Below the pieces are notes generated by a model that was not told the DNA's origin, ran no database searches, and saw nothing but the letters and a program-made list of their open reading frames with translations. 64,000 nucleotides of DNA, taken from PALSA-1296 sp037143335. GTDB lineage: Bacteria; Bacteroidota; Ignavibacteria; Palsa-1295. Location of the stretch: NCBI GenBank assembly GCA_037143335.1, contig JBAWZA010000001.1:248001-312000 (forward strand), given 5' to 3'. The first letter of the stretch is position 1. Each line of letters opens with the position of its first letter. Positions 36,659-44,940 of the stretch are shown piece after piece. Made by a program: the position numbers and the translations under genes.

Positions 36659-37156
36659 ATGGCAACGAGCGAACAACTTGAAAAGCACTTATCTCTACTT
36701 TTCCCAACCGACTTTGCAAGGAAATTAGAAAAGAAAAAGATTGCTACTTTAGAATCTTCTCTACGCGAAGATGAAAATTTGCTTGCACTTACAAAATGCA
36801 AGCTGGGTATGTTGGCAATAACTGACACCAGAGTGATTTATGTTGGTATTTCAATTCAGGATTTCCCCTATGCACAGATCGGAAGCATTGAACACACAAA
36901 GGCATTTTTGGGAAGCGAGATTTCTATTTTCATCGGCGGCAGAAAGACAATCATTCCCGGAATAGCAAAAGAAAAAGTTCAAGAGATAAGTGATTTAATA
37001 CGCGCTCAAATTGCCGCACATCATAAAGGCGCGAATCAGTCTCCTACTAAAGGCACAGATGTTGCGGACCAACTTGTAAAACTTGCAGCGTTGAGAGATC
37101 AAGGGATACTAACAGATGAAGAGTTCGCTCAACAAAAAGCGAAACTGTTACAATAA
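36659..37156 (+). CDS. PH-domain/SHOCT-domain protein, intact copy
   Basis: The 165-residue protein has a helical start (1-35), a bacterial PH-like domain (about 40-115: LLALTKCKLGMLAITDTRVIY, then FPYAQIGSIEH and GRKTIIPGIAKE), a linker and a C-terminal SHOCT helix pair (about 134-165: LVKLAALRDQGILTDEEFAQ). SHOCT segments are oligomerisation or tethering motifs, and bacterial PH-like domains are usually protein or lipid binding modules, so a cytosolic scaffold or sensor is plausible. It is divergent from the XRE gene. The 167 bp at 36938-37104 are identical to the copy near 44.5 kb. Confidence 0.78.
   Translation: MATSEQLEKHLSLLFPTDFARKLEKKKIATLESSLREDENLLALTKCKLGMLAITDTRVIYVGISIQDFPYAQIGSIEHTKAFLGSEISIFIGGRKTIIPGIAKEKVQEISDLIRAQIAAHHKGANQSPTKGTDVADQLVKLAALRDQGILTDEEFAQQKAKLLQ
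36938..37104 (+). repeat. 167-bp exact inverted repeat, left arm
   Basis: Every base of this stretch is found, reverse-complemented, at 44409-44575. Outside it the two PH-SHOCT genes diverge at once (first mismatches at 36937 and 37105), which suggests recent gene conversion or recombination. Confidence 0.95.
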
Positions 37157-37181
37157 TTTTTTCATTATTCCACAAACATCT

Positions 37182-37718
37182 ATGAGACAACTAAGTATTA
37201 TTTCTGTTGCGGCGTTACTGGTTATCGCCGGACTTTCTTTTTCATCTTGTGGCGAGTCTGCCAAAGATAAAGCGGAGCGCGTAACGAAGGATAGCATTCA
37301 TCGTTTTGACTCACTCATCAAACCAAGAAAAGAGATTTACGACGCGGCAGTTGGTGAATTGAAAGAGCTTTTGAAAGCACCAAGTACGGCAAAAATTCCA
37401 GTCTTGACTTTGAGCAATGACACCGTGAAGATAAAAAGCACTGACACTAAGGCATACGTTGTATTCCCTTATGACGCACAGAATCCTATGGGTACATATA
37501 TGCACGATATAGCGACTGTAAAGCTCGTAAAAAATAATGGGAAATGGGTAGCGGCGGATCGTTATTATTCCTTAAACGCTTCTGCACCCTCAATGTATTG
37601 GAAGGAATTCGACCAATACTCGGATGGAGAATTAAAATCCGTAACAGATTTGAGTAATGGCGCAATTCCAATGCCAACACCTGCACCGGCTCCGGCTCCC
37701 GTCCCCGCACCACATTAA
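37182..37718 (+). CDS. Lipoprotein with Pro-Ala tail, unknown function
   Basis: The 178-residue protein has a lipoprotein signal with lipobox FSSC (Cys about residue 22). A charged helical segment follows, then a beta-rich domain (about 60-140) with YVVFPYDAQNPMGTYMHDIATVKLV, and a PAPAPAPVPAP tail (about 164-177), as in cell-wall-spanning or flexible linkers. I do not recognise the family. The ATG at 37182 is preferred; earlier starts lie inside the PH-SHOCT gene. The gap to that gene is 25 bp, so cotranscription is likely. Confidence 0.65.
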   Translation: MRQLSIISVAALLVIAGLSFSSCGESAKDKAERVTKDSIHRFDSLIKPRKEIYDAAVGELKELLKAPSTAKIPVLTLSNDTVKIKSTDTKAYVVFPYDAQNPMGTYMHDIATVKLVKNNGKWVAADRYYSLNASAPSMYWKEFDQYSDGELKSVTDLSNGAIPMPTPAPAPAPVPAPH

Positions 37719-37738
37719 CTTTTTTGAAATAATTGCTT

Positions 37739-37966
37739 ATGAAAAAATTTCTTCTCATAATTCTTGCACTTTCTTTGCTTGCTCCTTCTATCGGACTTGC
37801 AAGTAGAGGGCATCGTAGTTCAAGCACAACGCATTCAACGAGATCACATTCAACTCGTTCTCACACCTCTTCACCGAAGAAAGGGAAAAAAACTCAGAAC
37901 GTTAGCGGGTACACCAAAAAGAATGGAACGCATGTAAAGGCGTATAAGAGAAGAGCACCAAACTGA
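37739..37966 (+). CDS. Tiny secreted basic protein with GYTKKNGTHV motif
   Basis: The 75-residue product has a signal peptide (KKFLLIILALSLLAPSIGLAS), a Ser/Thr/His-rich middle (HSTRSHSTRSHTSS) and the ending SGYTKKNGTHVKAYKRRAPN. The G-Y-T-R/K-x-x-G-T-x-V pattern recurs at the C-terminus of small secreted proteins in diverse bacteria and phages; its function is unknown. It lies 20 bp after the lipoprotein gene and 11 bp before the DUF4236 gene, consistent with one operon. Confidence 0.65.
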   Translation: MKKFLLIILALSLLAPSIGLASRGHRSSSTTHSTRSHSTRSHTSSPKKGKKTQNVSGYTKKNGTHVKAYKRRAPN

Positions 37967-37977
37967 ATAAGTGAAGA

Positions 37978-38412
37978 ATGGCAATACGATTCAGAAGAAC
38001 CTTCAAACTCTTTCCCGGTGTCAAAATTAACATTGGGAAGAGAGGCATAAGCACTTCCGTAGGGATTCGGGGAGCACATATTACATTCGGTAAGAACGGC
38101 ACATACATTGGCACGGGCATTCCCGGCACGGGCATTTCACAAAGGACAAAACTTTCCGGACCGATTCACGAACAACCCCTTGCAGTTTCCGATTCACCCG
38201 TTCAAGCTTCCGAAGTGACGAATTCGGGCAAGCACTACAAACTCGGAGTAGTTTTCTGGTTGATCTTCGGAACTCTCATTCTCGCACTTTTCCAAAACCC
38301 GCTGCTTTTAGAATTTTATTGGCTCTTCATTGCTGCTTTTGTCCTTCTTCGATTCGTGATCCGGGAAGTGCACAAAAAAAAAGTACCTAACAATAATCTA
38401 ACGAACCAATGA
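37978..38412 (+). CDS. DUF4236 domain membrane protein
   Basis: The 144-residue protein begins with the typical DUF4236 segment: RFRRTFKLFPGVKINIGKRG, STSVGIRGAHITFGKNGTYIGTGIPGTGI (residues about 4-54). Two C-terminal transmembrane helices follow (about 88-106 and 108-126). DUF4236 is common on mobile and accessory loci, with no assigned function. Its stop overlaps the channel gene's ATG by 4 nt (ATGA). Confidence 0.8.
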   Translation: MAIRFRRTFKLFPGVKINIGKRGISTSVGIRGAHITFGKNGTYIGTGIPGTGISQRTKLSGPIHEQPLAVSDSPVQASEVTNSGKHYKLGVVFWLIFGTLILALFQNPLLLEFYWLFIAAFVLLRFVIREVHKKKVPNNNLTNQ

Positions 38413-39245
38413 TTGAGGGCTTACCTACGAGAAAAGAAAATACCGTGCGTAAGTATATACACGAACTTCTCCATGCCCATGAAGTTGAAACAAGACCTCA
38501 GCACTTCGTAAGAATTGTTCTTGCAAGTCTTATCGTGTTTAGTATAGTATGTGTTATGCTCGAAACAGTTGAAGATATTTACGATAAGAATGTGGAGTTG
38601 TTTTATGTCCTTGAATTTGGAATTGTTATTATTTTTTCAGTTGAGTATCTACTTAGAGTTTGGTCCGCCGTCGAAGAAGCGCAATACAGCCATCCTGTTT
38701 GGGGAAGACTCCGTTATATGATTTCTATTTTGTCAATCATTGATCTCATGGCTATCCTGCCATTTTATATTCCTCATTTAATATCTACCGATCTTAGATT
38801 TTTGAGAGGGATACGCCTTATTCGTTTGCTTCGGGTGCTGAAACTTGGGGAATACTCGAAGGGATTCAATACAATAAGTGCAGTGCTTCATAAAAAACGG
38901 CATGATATTCAGGTTACCTTTTTCATAATATTCTTACTTCTTATCATTTCATCTTCCCTCATGTATTTTCTTGAGCACGAATCCCAACCAACGGTTTTTA
39001 GCAGCATACCAACATCTCTTTGGTGGGGCGTTTGTACTCTGACTACTATAGGCTATGGCGACATAGTACCGATAACAATTGCAGGAAAGATTTGTACAGC
39101 AATAATTGCTTTACTCGGAATCAGTGCTTTTGCTTTGCCTTCCGGCATTATTGTTACCGGACTTATCGAAGAAATGAACATTAAAAAAGAAGAGACTAAA
39201 ACGATTATCTATTGTCCTTACTGCAATGAAAAACTTCCTCATTGA
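38409..39245 (+). CDS. Voltage-gated-type K+ channel (six transmembrane helices)
   Basis: The 278-residue protein has the Kv layout: S1-S3 (about 35-55, 65-88, 105-125), an Arg-rich S4 (DLRFLRGIRLIRLLRVLK, 128-145), S5 (about 168-188), the selectivity filter TTIGYGD (212-218) and S6 (about 224-250). This is a potassium channel by filter sequence, and S4 charge spacing suggests voltage sensing. The C-terminus ends in CPYCNEKLPH, half of a zinc-ribbon. In a PH-SHOCT/DUF4236 operon it may act in membrane-potential or stress response; that role is inferred. Confidence 0.85.
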   Translation: MIEGLPTRKENTVRKYIHELLHAHEVETRPQHFVRIVLASLIVFSIVCVMLETVEDIYDKNVELFYVLEFGIVIIFSVEYLLRVWSAVEEAQYSHPVWGRLRYMISILSIIDLMAILPFYIPHLISTDLRFLRGIRLIRLLRVLKLGEYSKGFNTISAVLHKKRHDIQVTFFIIFLLLIISSSLMYFLEHESQPTVFSSIPTSLWWGVCTLTTIGYGDIVPITIAGKICTAIIALLGISAFALPSGIIVTGLIEEMNIKKEETKTIIYCPYCNEKLPH

Positions 39246-39263
39246 ATTTGATCTAAATCAAAG

Positions 39264-39560
39264 ATGAAAATTATCATTGTTTCATTTTGTATTGCAGGAA
39301 TTTCCATAGTTCCTTTTGTCTCGAAAGCACAGTGCGGTTCTGAAAGATGGAATGTGAAGGTGTTGAATGATTCTGACACAAATTCGATAAACTGGCAGCC
39401 CGTCGTTTCAACGGTGGAAGAACAGGACGGTTATTTGAGTATGTTAGCACAGCCCATTTTTCAAATTCTTTTCTCGTTCGATCTTCTTTTTTATTTGCTA
39501 AAGCAACAGCGGATTTTATATCCTTCGGGACACCATTCAATTCTATTTCTCGAAGGATGA
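39264..39560 (+). pseudogene. Truncated secreted protein gene, cut by the methyltransferase gene
   Basis: The frame starts with a good signal peptide (MKIIIVSFCIAGIS... to SKAQ). It continues with CGSERWNVKVLNDSDTNSINW and VVSTVEEQ, a pattern I associate with a family of secreted proteins that begin CxxERWxVKTLxDxDT. After about residue 55 the sequence is simply the antisense of the convergent methyltransferase (from about 39440 on). The original 3' end is therefore missing. It lies 18 bp after the K+ channel gene. Confidence 0.6.
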
Positions 39561-40680
39561 ATTCACCAAAAGAATCTTCAAGACGTTTCAGCATTAAGCT
39601 GATACTTTGGTATGTAATATCAATTCCTATCCATTCGCGGTTAAGGTGTTGGGCAACTGCAATTGTAGTACCACAACCACAATAAGCATCCAAAACAAGA
39701 TCACCTTCATTCGTACTTGCCTTAATTATTCGCTCTAATAATGCCTCCGGTTTTTGTGTAGGATAACCAAGACGTTCGGAAGCGGTTGCGTGAAGTGCGG
39801 GAATGTCATCCCAAAGAGATTGTATAGCTACGCCTTTACCGTCATCTAAATATAGTTTCTTGCTTGGTACAGTGCCCGGATTAGTTTGTACGACCAAACC
39901 CTGTTGAATAAATTCTTCCATCTTCTTTTTTGAATACCGCCAAAAGCGTGTAACGCCCATGACCTCATACTGAGGGTTTCCTTTTGCGGCTCCTCCGGGA
40001 CCAATCATACTAATAAGTCTGTAACGTCTGCCTGTTTCGGGTTCAACAAATTTATAAAATTGACTAATATAATCTTCAGAGTATTCTGCGAATTCTTGAT
40101 GAAATATATTTTGCTCCGTTGTCTTGCTATAAAAGAAAATCGTATCTGTATTTCCATCGTATCTGTGACTACCTTGCCCGAAATTTCCTTTTACGGTTTC
40201 AGCCCGTTTCCAAATAATCTCATTAAGAAATTCACCTTTTCGAGAACAAAAGATCGTATCAATAACCAACTTCAAATAATGCGAAGCCGTTGGGTCACAA
40301 TGGAAATAAAAACTTCCAGTTGGTTTCAGGACTCTATAAATTTCTGCAACGCGAAGTGTCATACTAACGAGATACGATAAAAGCGCACCTCTACCTAAAA
40401 CTTTTTCCAAACCAAGAATCAATTCAATGCTCTGTGCAGTGAATACTCCACCCGTATTAGAAGCTATTTCGTGAATCCCTTTATCGGCAGCACTATCCCA
40501 AGTCCATGTATCTATGAATGCTTGTGCCTGCGCTTGATCTTCAGCACCGATGTTGTTATAGATTTGATTGTAATTCCGCTTCGAGTTGAAAGGCGGGTCA
40601 ATATAACAGAGGTCAACTGTTCCATCTTTAATGTACTTCCTTAGCACTTCGAGGTTGTCCCCGTAATAGAGTGTATTCAT
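39274..40680 (-). CDS. Site-specific DNA-methyltransferase, C-terminally truncated
   Basis: From the ATG at 40680 the product has 468 residues. It shows the N6-adenine/N4-cytosine (beta-type) methyltransferase order: catalytic IDPPFNSKRNYN (about 29-40) first and the SAM-binding DAYCGCGTT (about 333-341) later, with the family's middle region (TGSFYFHCDP, GYPTQKPEALLERII). After EFEKWAVLTYSNNR (about 418-431) the last 40 residues are antisense to the truncated secreted gene. Relatives I know continue there into a nuclease-like KKGADKGIDG segment, missing here. The methyltransferase core is intact. A -7 element lies 5 nt before the ATG, which excludes the ATG at 40749. No restriction partner is seen. 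Confidence 0.8.
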   Translation of the reverse strand: MNTLYYGDNLEVLRKYIKDGTVDLCYIDPPFNSKRNYNQIYNNIGAEDQAQAQAFIDTWTWDSAADKGIHEIASNTGGVFTAQSIELILGLEKVLGRGALLSYLVSMTLRVAEIYRVLKPTGSFYFHCDPTASHYLKLVIDTIFCSRKGEFLNEIIWKRAETVKGNFGQGSHRYDGNTDTIFFYSKTTEQNIFHQEFAEYSEDYISQFYKFVEPETGRRYRLISMIGPGGAAKGNPQYEVMGVTRFWRYSKKKMEEFIQQGLVVQTNPGTVPSKKLYLDDGKGVAIQSLWDDIPALHATASERLGYPTQKPEALLERIIKASTNEGDLVLDAYCGCGTTIAVAQHLNREWIGIDITYQSISLMLKRLEDSFGEFILREIELNGVPKDIKSAVALANKKEDRTRKEFEKWAVLTYSNNRPVLPPLKRRAASLSNLCQNHSTPSHSIFQNRTVLSRQKELWKFLQYKMKQ

Positions 40681-40685
40681 AGGCA

Positions 40686-40693
40686 CAAAGATA
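40686..40693 (-). promoter_or_regulatory. -7 promoter element (TATCTTTG) of the methyltransferase gene
   Basis: The minus strand reads TATCTTTG, TGCCT, then ATG (40680). This sets the start and suggests a leaderless transcript. Confidence 0.6.
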
Positions 40694-40848
40694 CGGGAGG
40701 TCCAGTGCTCGAAATCATAGTTGGTTTTTTTTTCTGAATAGTCCGCCACTACCTTTGAATCAGAGGAGATGAAACAGTAGTGATCGAAAGAAGCGCGTGT
40801 AGTTCTTTTGCATTCGCACCAATGCCATGCTGACTATTCTGACACAAA

Positions 40849-43800
40849 CTACTGCAAACTAACTTTACATGTAACTCTGACTGACTCATTTGGCAAAGAG
40901 AGCCGCAAGAAATAGATTCCCTTCGTCGTTGTTTCATTCACTGGAAGCTGAATTGTGCGCGGTCCGGGTTCGGCACTCGCTTGTATCGTTAAGTCGCTAA
41001 TTAACTTGCCAAGTGCGTCGGTCAATGCCAAGTTCGCCGGACAGTTTGCGGGGACTTCGTACACCACATTTATGAGATTGCCATTCGCTGGGTTTGGATA
41101 AACCGTGACGATCCTGAACGATAGCCTCCCCCGCATAAACTCTTGCAGAATGGTATCCCCGCACTCAGGGTCAAGCGCGAAGGAAGTGTTCGTAACACTG
41201 CACGGTTCTAACGAGCGAACACCGTTTCCGTCCGATAGCGAGATATTATCCACCGTTACCGCGCTCTTCATCGTATCGGTAAGCATTGCCTTGGTTCGGA
41301 TATTAGCGACTATGCAGGACGTGTCAGATAGATCGAAGGAAGGCGAGAAGATAATTGTAACCAGTGTATGTTGTCGATCAATTTGTTTAACTCGAACGGA
41401 CCCACCGCACTCACTCCAAACTGAGTCAGTCGAAAGTAGGTCGTTGTTATATCCGAGTAGTACATGAATGGTGTCAACATTTAAGGGTGGGATCGTCTTA
41501 CCTAACGATAGGTGAATGTTCGCATAGTGTCCAGCCCGTTGATTCACTGAGTCGATGGAGAGCGAAACGAGTGGCGAGGTTTGCCGGAACAGCGTTGCAG
41601 GAGCGGATAAACTCGAACAGCCCAAACTATCAGTGACGATCAAAGCGTACTTTCCGGGAATGTCCGTTACGAGAGTTGAATCGGTTGAAACAATTTTTCC
41701 AGTGGTATCCCGCCACTCATAACGAGAGGAACGCGATGCACTCCTGAGTGTGTCGGAATTTGTTTCACATAAGGAGTGAAGAGCATCGGGAAGAATTTGA
41801 GCAATTGGAAGGTCACTTACCAAAATGTCCAGCGAGTCATGTCCTTCGCAGCTAACGAGCGGGTCCGTTCCACGGACGGCGAGTTTGAAGTGTCCGGGAC
41901 GATCCCAACGAACGGTAACGTGTGAAGAGTCTGGCGAGTTTGTTAGTGTGCCCCCGGTTGATGTCCAGTGGAAGCGCGTTCCATTCCGCGCTGAGGCGAG
42001 ATAAGTTATTGCGGTGTCCCCACAAACCACTGACGCGCCGGAAATGTGAGGTGCAGGAGCACTAACGAATAATACTGTTACGGTCGTTGTGTCAGGCGAG
42101 CATACACCGATGTTTATTGCAATCGCAGCATAAATCCCACTCTCGTTTGCAAACACCGTGTCGGTGCTTCCCAAAAAATGTGCAACAGAATCCGTTCTCC
42201 ACCATCGAACGGAATCGTGCGCTCCTCTAACCCAAAGTTTCACTGAGTCACCGACGCAAATCGTGAGTGGTCCCAAAGAGTCTATTCGCACATTGGGCGG
42301 CGCGAGGGCGTGAACATTTACAAATGCTGTATCGGAAGGACAACCCTCACCGTTCTCTCCATAAACCCAGTAAGCTCCTCCCTTTGAAATCACAAGGCTG
42401 TCGCTTCCCGAACCGTCACTCCAATGGTAAGCAGTGAAGCCGCGTGTTGCATGAAGTATTGTTATTGTGCCCAAACAGAACGTATCGGGACCACTTACGG
42501 CGAGAGGAAGGTGCGGGCACTTCGCAATAAATATGTTCGCCGCGGATTGACTCATTACCCATGAAGGCTCCGTTTGAAATGTATCAGTTCGCGGTTTAGG
42601 AACACTTTGAGCAACAGTAAGCAAAAAGATACTATCCGGACCTCGAAGAATAATCGGCACGTTCCAACTCGGAGCCACATACACGAGGATTGTAGTATCC
42701 AAAGCCCACGCGCTGTTGAGAGCACGAAGAAAAACGCGGATAGGCTGCCCGTTACCCGTGCCACTAAGAGAAAAAATTCGGGGCACGAACTGCGAAGTGT
42801 CAGTCGATGGACCTTCGTAAAGCGAAGCTGAATCAGGTATCTTTGTTTGTTTCTGCGATGAAGGTGCATCAAATCGCACTCTCCCCGCGCCGCCGATCCC
42901 TCCATCATTCCCCGCATTGGCTGGATACCCAGTACCTCCCGAACCACCACTAACATTTACGGGCAGGATAACGAGTTGTACTTTGGCACCAACAATTACA
43001 GCCCCACCACTGCCTCCGCCTCCCGCGCCATTATTGGTTGAAGTTTCTCCCGCGCCACCCAATGCAGAGAGTAACGAAACATCCACTCGAACCGCATGGA
43101 GCGAAATTGCTCCGCCTCCACCTCCGCCGTTAGAAGCTCCCCTGTCGTACGGAAAACCGCCTGCTAAATTATTGTTCACGTTCCCGCCGCCGCCGCCTGA
43201 ACCTCCGCTTATTGGGATAAGCTCGCCATTTCCATTCTGTTGTCCACCTGAGTAGAAGCCTTGCGAAATTCCACCGTCCGCGCCATGTGATGCAAATGCA
43301 CCACCACCACCACCGCCCTGTTGCCCCCCGCAACATGACGGACCTCCTGTTGCTCCTCCGAATCCGGGAGCACCGCCGTTCCAATTTTTTGCACCCCCCG
43401 AACCTCCAGCGATTCCGAACGGATGCCCCGTTCCACCTCCTCCTCCTTCATTCGTGGTGCTGCTTTGACCGCCAAAAGCTCCGTTGAGTGCATCTTGAGC
43501 TATGCCGCTTCCCAAACCAGCCGGACGATCCCCGCAACCAGTTTTCCAGTCTGCATTACCCCCTCCGCCCGTAAAGCCACTGCCTCCACTCATTCCACAA
43601 GTTAAACCGTTTCCACCTCCACCACCTCCCGGTCCACCGTGCCCGGAATCAATACCACCAATTCCATCTATGTTGAGGTTCGCACCACTCGCAACAGTTA
43701 CCGCTCCTCGGCTTATCAATACAAATGGTAAATAACCTTGATTGCCTTGTGTATAAGAATCGCAATCGGATGTTGAGACGGCGTAAGTTCCACTCCCGCT

Positions 43801-44343
43801 AAGTATCATGCTATCGACAATCATTGCACCTCTCTTCGAGCGCACTCCCCACGGACCCCCTGAGCCGATCACACCGGGAGTTGGCAGTGAACCGAGATGT
43901 TGAGGAGCGACAATGAAGAACGTGTCCGTATTCGACGAAGAATTACCAACGATAACACGCAAGGGTATCGCAGTACCGTTAGTCCACAATGTCGAGAGAG
44001 CAGGAGCCGAAGGCAGGACGAATATTTGCGTTGAAATCATCCGCCCGTTCCAACTAACGATGCACGGACCGATCTTCACAAGGGATGTGTCAGAAGGATT
44101 CGCGCAAACAACTTGGAGCAAATCGCCGGGATTGTTCAGGAAGATTCCATCCGTTCCGAAATTTCCGAATTGATCGTGCTGTCCGATGATTTCGACATAC
44201 GTGTTCATCCCCGGAGTTCCAATGTCGGGAATGAGATAGGAGATTCGTGGTTGAGCGGTTGCTTGGCTGCCCCCTACGAATATATAAAATAAAATAAGTA
44301 GCTTTTTTATGGTGTCCCTTTTTGATTGATGAGTGAACCACAA
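40849..44343 (-). CDS. Large glycine-rich T9SS surface protein
   Basis: About 1164 residues from a TTG at 44343; a shorter start would be an ATA at 44310 (reading xKKLLILFYIF). No ATG fits without extending into the PH-SHOCT gene. The signal region ends near SQATAQ. Then come an IPT/TIG-like N-terminal part, a long Gly-rich block (nt about 42890-43670, runs such as GGGGGG and GGSGG) of PGRS-like type, several Ig/PKD-like repeats (for example TFCLGTITILHA, LTICVGDSVKLW, SVVCGDTAITYL), a cohesin-like strand set, and a T9SS sorting domain (VYPNPANGNLINV, GIYFLRL, TCKVSLQ). It is probably a surface adhesin or matrix protein. An intact reading frame argues for function. Confidence 0.78.
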   Translation of the reverse strand: MWFTHQSKRDTIKKLLILFYIFVGGSQATAQPRISYLIPDIGTPGMNTYVEIIGQHDQFGNFGTDGIFLNNPGDLLQVVCANPSDTSLVKIGPCIVSWNGRMISTQIFVLPSAPALSTLWTNGTAIPLRVIVGNSSSNTDTFFIVAPQHLGSLPTPGVIGSGGPWGVRSKRGAMIVDSMILSGSGTYAVSTSDCDSYTQGNQGYLPFVLISRGAVTVASGANLNIDGIGGIDSGHGGPGGGGGGNGLTCGMSGGSGFTGGGGNADWKTGCGDRPAGLGSGIAQDALNGAFGGQSSTTNEGGGGGTGHPFGIAGGSGGAKNWNGGAPGFGGATGGPSCCGGQQGGGGGGAFASHGADGGISQGFYSGGQQNGNGELIPISGGSGGGGGNVNNNLAGGFPYDRGASNGGGGGGAISLHAVRVDVSLLSALGGAGETSTNNGAGGGGSGGAVIVGAKVQLVILPVNVSGGSGGTGYPANAGNDGGIGGAGRVRFDAPSSQKQTKIPDSASLYEGPSTDTSQFVPRIFSLSGTGNGQPIRVFLRALNSAWALDTTILVYVAPSWNVPIILRGPDSIFLLTVAQSVPKPRTDTFQTEPSWVMSQSAANIFIAKCPHLPLAVSGPDTFCLGTITILHATRGFTAYHWSDGSGSDSLVISKGGAYWVYGENGEGCPSDTAFVNVHALAPPNVRIDSLGPLTICVGDSVKLWVRGAHDSVRWWRTDSVAHFLGSTDTVFANESGIYAAIAINIGVCSPDTTTVTVLFVSAPAPHISGASVVCGDTAITYLASARNGTRFHWTSTGGTLTNSPDSSHVTVRWDRPGHFKLAVRGTDPLVSCEGHDSLDILVSDLPIAQILPDALHSLCETNSDTLRSASRSSRYEWRDTTGKIVSTDSTLVTDIPGKYALIVTDSLGCSSLSAPATLFRQTSPLVSLSIDSVNQRAGHYANIHLSLGKTIPPLNVDTIHVLLGYNNDLLSTDSVWSECGGSVRVKQIDRQHTLVTIIFSPSFDLSDTSCIVANIRTKAMLTDTMKSAVTVDNISLSDGNGVRSLEPCSVTNTSFALDPECGDTILQEFMRGRLSFRIVTVYPNPANGNLINVVYEVPANCPANLALTDALGKLISDLTIQASAEPGPRTIQLPVNETTTKGIYFLRLSLPNESVRVTCKVSLQ

Positions 44344-44356
44344 ACTTACGAATAAT

Positions 44357-44853
44357 TTATTGTAACAGCCTCGCCTTTTGTTGTGCGAATTCTTCATCAG
44401 TTAATATACCTTGATCTCTCAACGCTGCAAGTTTTACAAGTTGGTCCGCAACATCTGTGCCTTTAGTAGGAGACTGATTCGCGCCTTTATGATGTGCGGC
44501 AATTTGAGCGCGTATTAAATCACTTATCTCTTGAACTTTTTCTTTTGCTATTCCGGGAATGATTGTCTTTCTGCCTCCGACAAAAATGGAAATATCACTT
44601 CCTAAGAATGATTTCATGTGTTCGATGCTTCCGATCTGTGCATAAGGGAAATCCTGAGTCGCAACTGTAATATGAATAACTCGGCTGTCAGTTATTGCCA
44701 AAATACCTAATTTGCATTTTGTAAGCGCAAGCAAATTTTCATCTTCGCGCAGTGAGGATTCTAATTTTGCAATGTTTTTTTTGCAAATTTTCTTTCCAGA
44801 TTGCTTTTGAAAGTTGAAGCTACATGCTTTTCCAGTTGTTCAGTTGTTGCCAT
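44357..44853 (-). pseudogene. PH-domain/SHOCT protein, frameshifted second copy
   Basis: Read from the ATG at 44853 the protein starts MATTEQLEKHVAS like the copy at 36659, but at the run of eight A (minus strand; T run at 44775-44782) the frame shifts and meets TAG after about 30 codons. One extra A restores the full 166-codon reading (KNIAKLESSLREDENLLALTK and onward), colinear with the intact gene. The rest is well conserved, including 167 exact bases. This may be a true pseudogene, a homopolymer sequencing error, or a gene read by slippage on A8. It is divergent from an XRE gene. Confidence 0.8.
44409..44575 (-). repeat. 167-bp exact inverted repeat, right arm
   Basis: This is the reverse complement of 36938-37104 with no mismatch. 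The two arms bracket about 7.3 kb. Confidence 0.95.
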
Positions 44854-44888
44854 ATTTTAATATTTTATGAGTAACGATTGACACTAAA

Positions 44889-44906
44889 CTTAACCGTACG
44901 GTTAAG
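44889..44906. promoter_or_regulatory. 18-bp perfect palindrome, probable operator of module 2
   Basis: CTTAACCGTACGGTTAAG is self-complementary. It lies 35-36 nt from both the PH-SHOCT copy 2 start (44853) and the XRE start (44941). It has the same TAACC/GGTTA arms as the module 1 palindrome, with a 4-bp instead of a 6-bp centre. A near-consensus -7 element, TGATTTTG, lies 2 nt upstream of it on the PH-SHOCT side (44909-44916, minus strand). Confidence 0.75.
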
Positions 44907-44927
44907 GTCAAAATCATACAAATATAC

Positions 44928-44935
44928 TACGTTTG
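44928..44935 (+). promoter_or_regulatory. -7 promoter element (TACGTTTG) of the second XRE gene
   Basis: TACGTTTG matches TAnnTTTG and ends 5 nt before the ATG at 44941, giving a leaderless or nearly leaderless transcript. Confidence 0.6.
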
Positions 44936-44940
44936 TGGCA

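Noticed and set aside
40681..40749. Start at ATG 40749 for the methyltransferase
   Set aside because: A TATCTTTG promoter element at 40686-40693 lies within that extension, and the family begins at MNTLYYGDN.
43502..43735. Proline-rich ORFs on the plus strand at 42917-43735
   Set aside because: They are antisense to the Gly-rich (GGN) codons of the T9SS protein on the minus strand, which produce Pro codons by chance.
44878..44940. TTG start at 44878 for the second XRE gene
   Set aside because: It would place the palindrome and -7 element inside the coding region.
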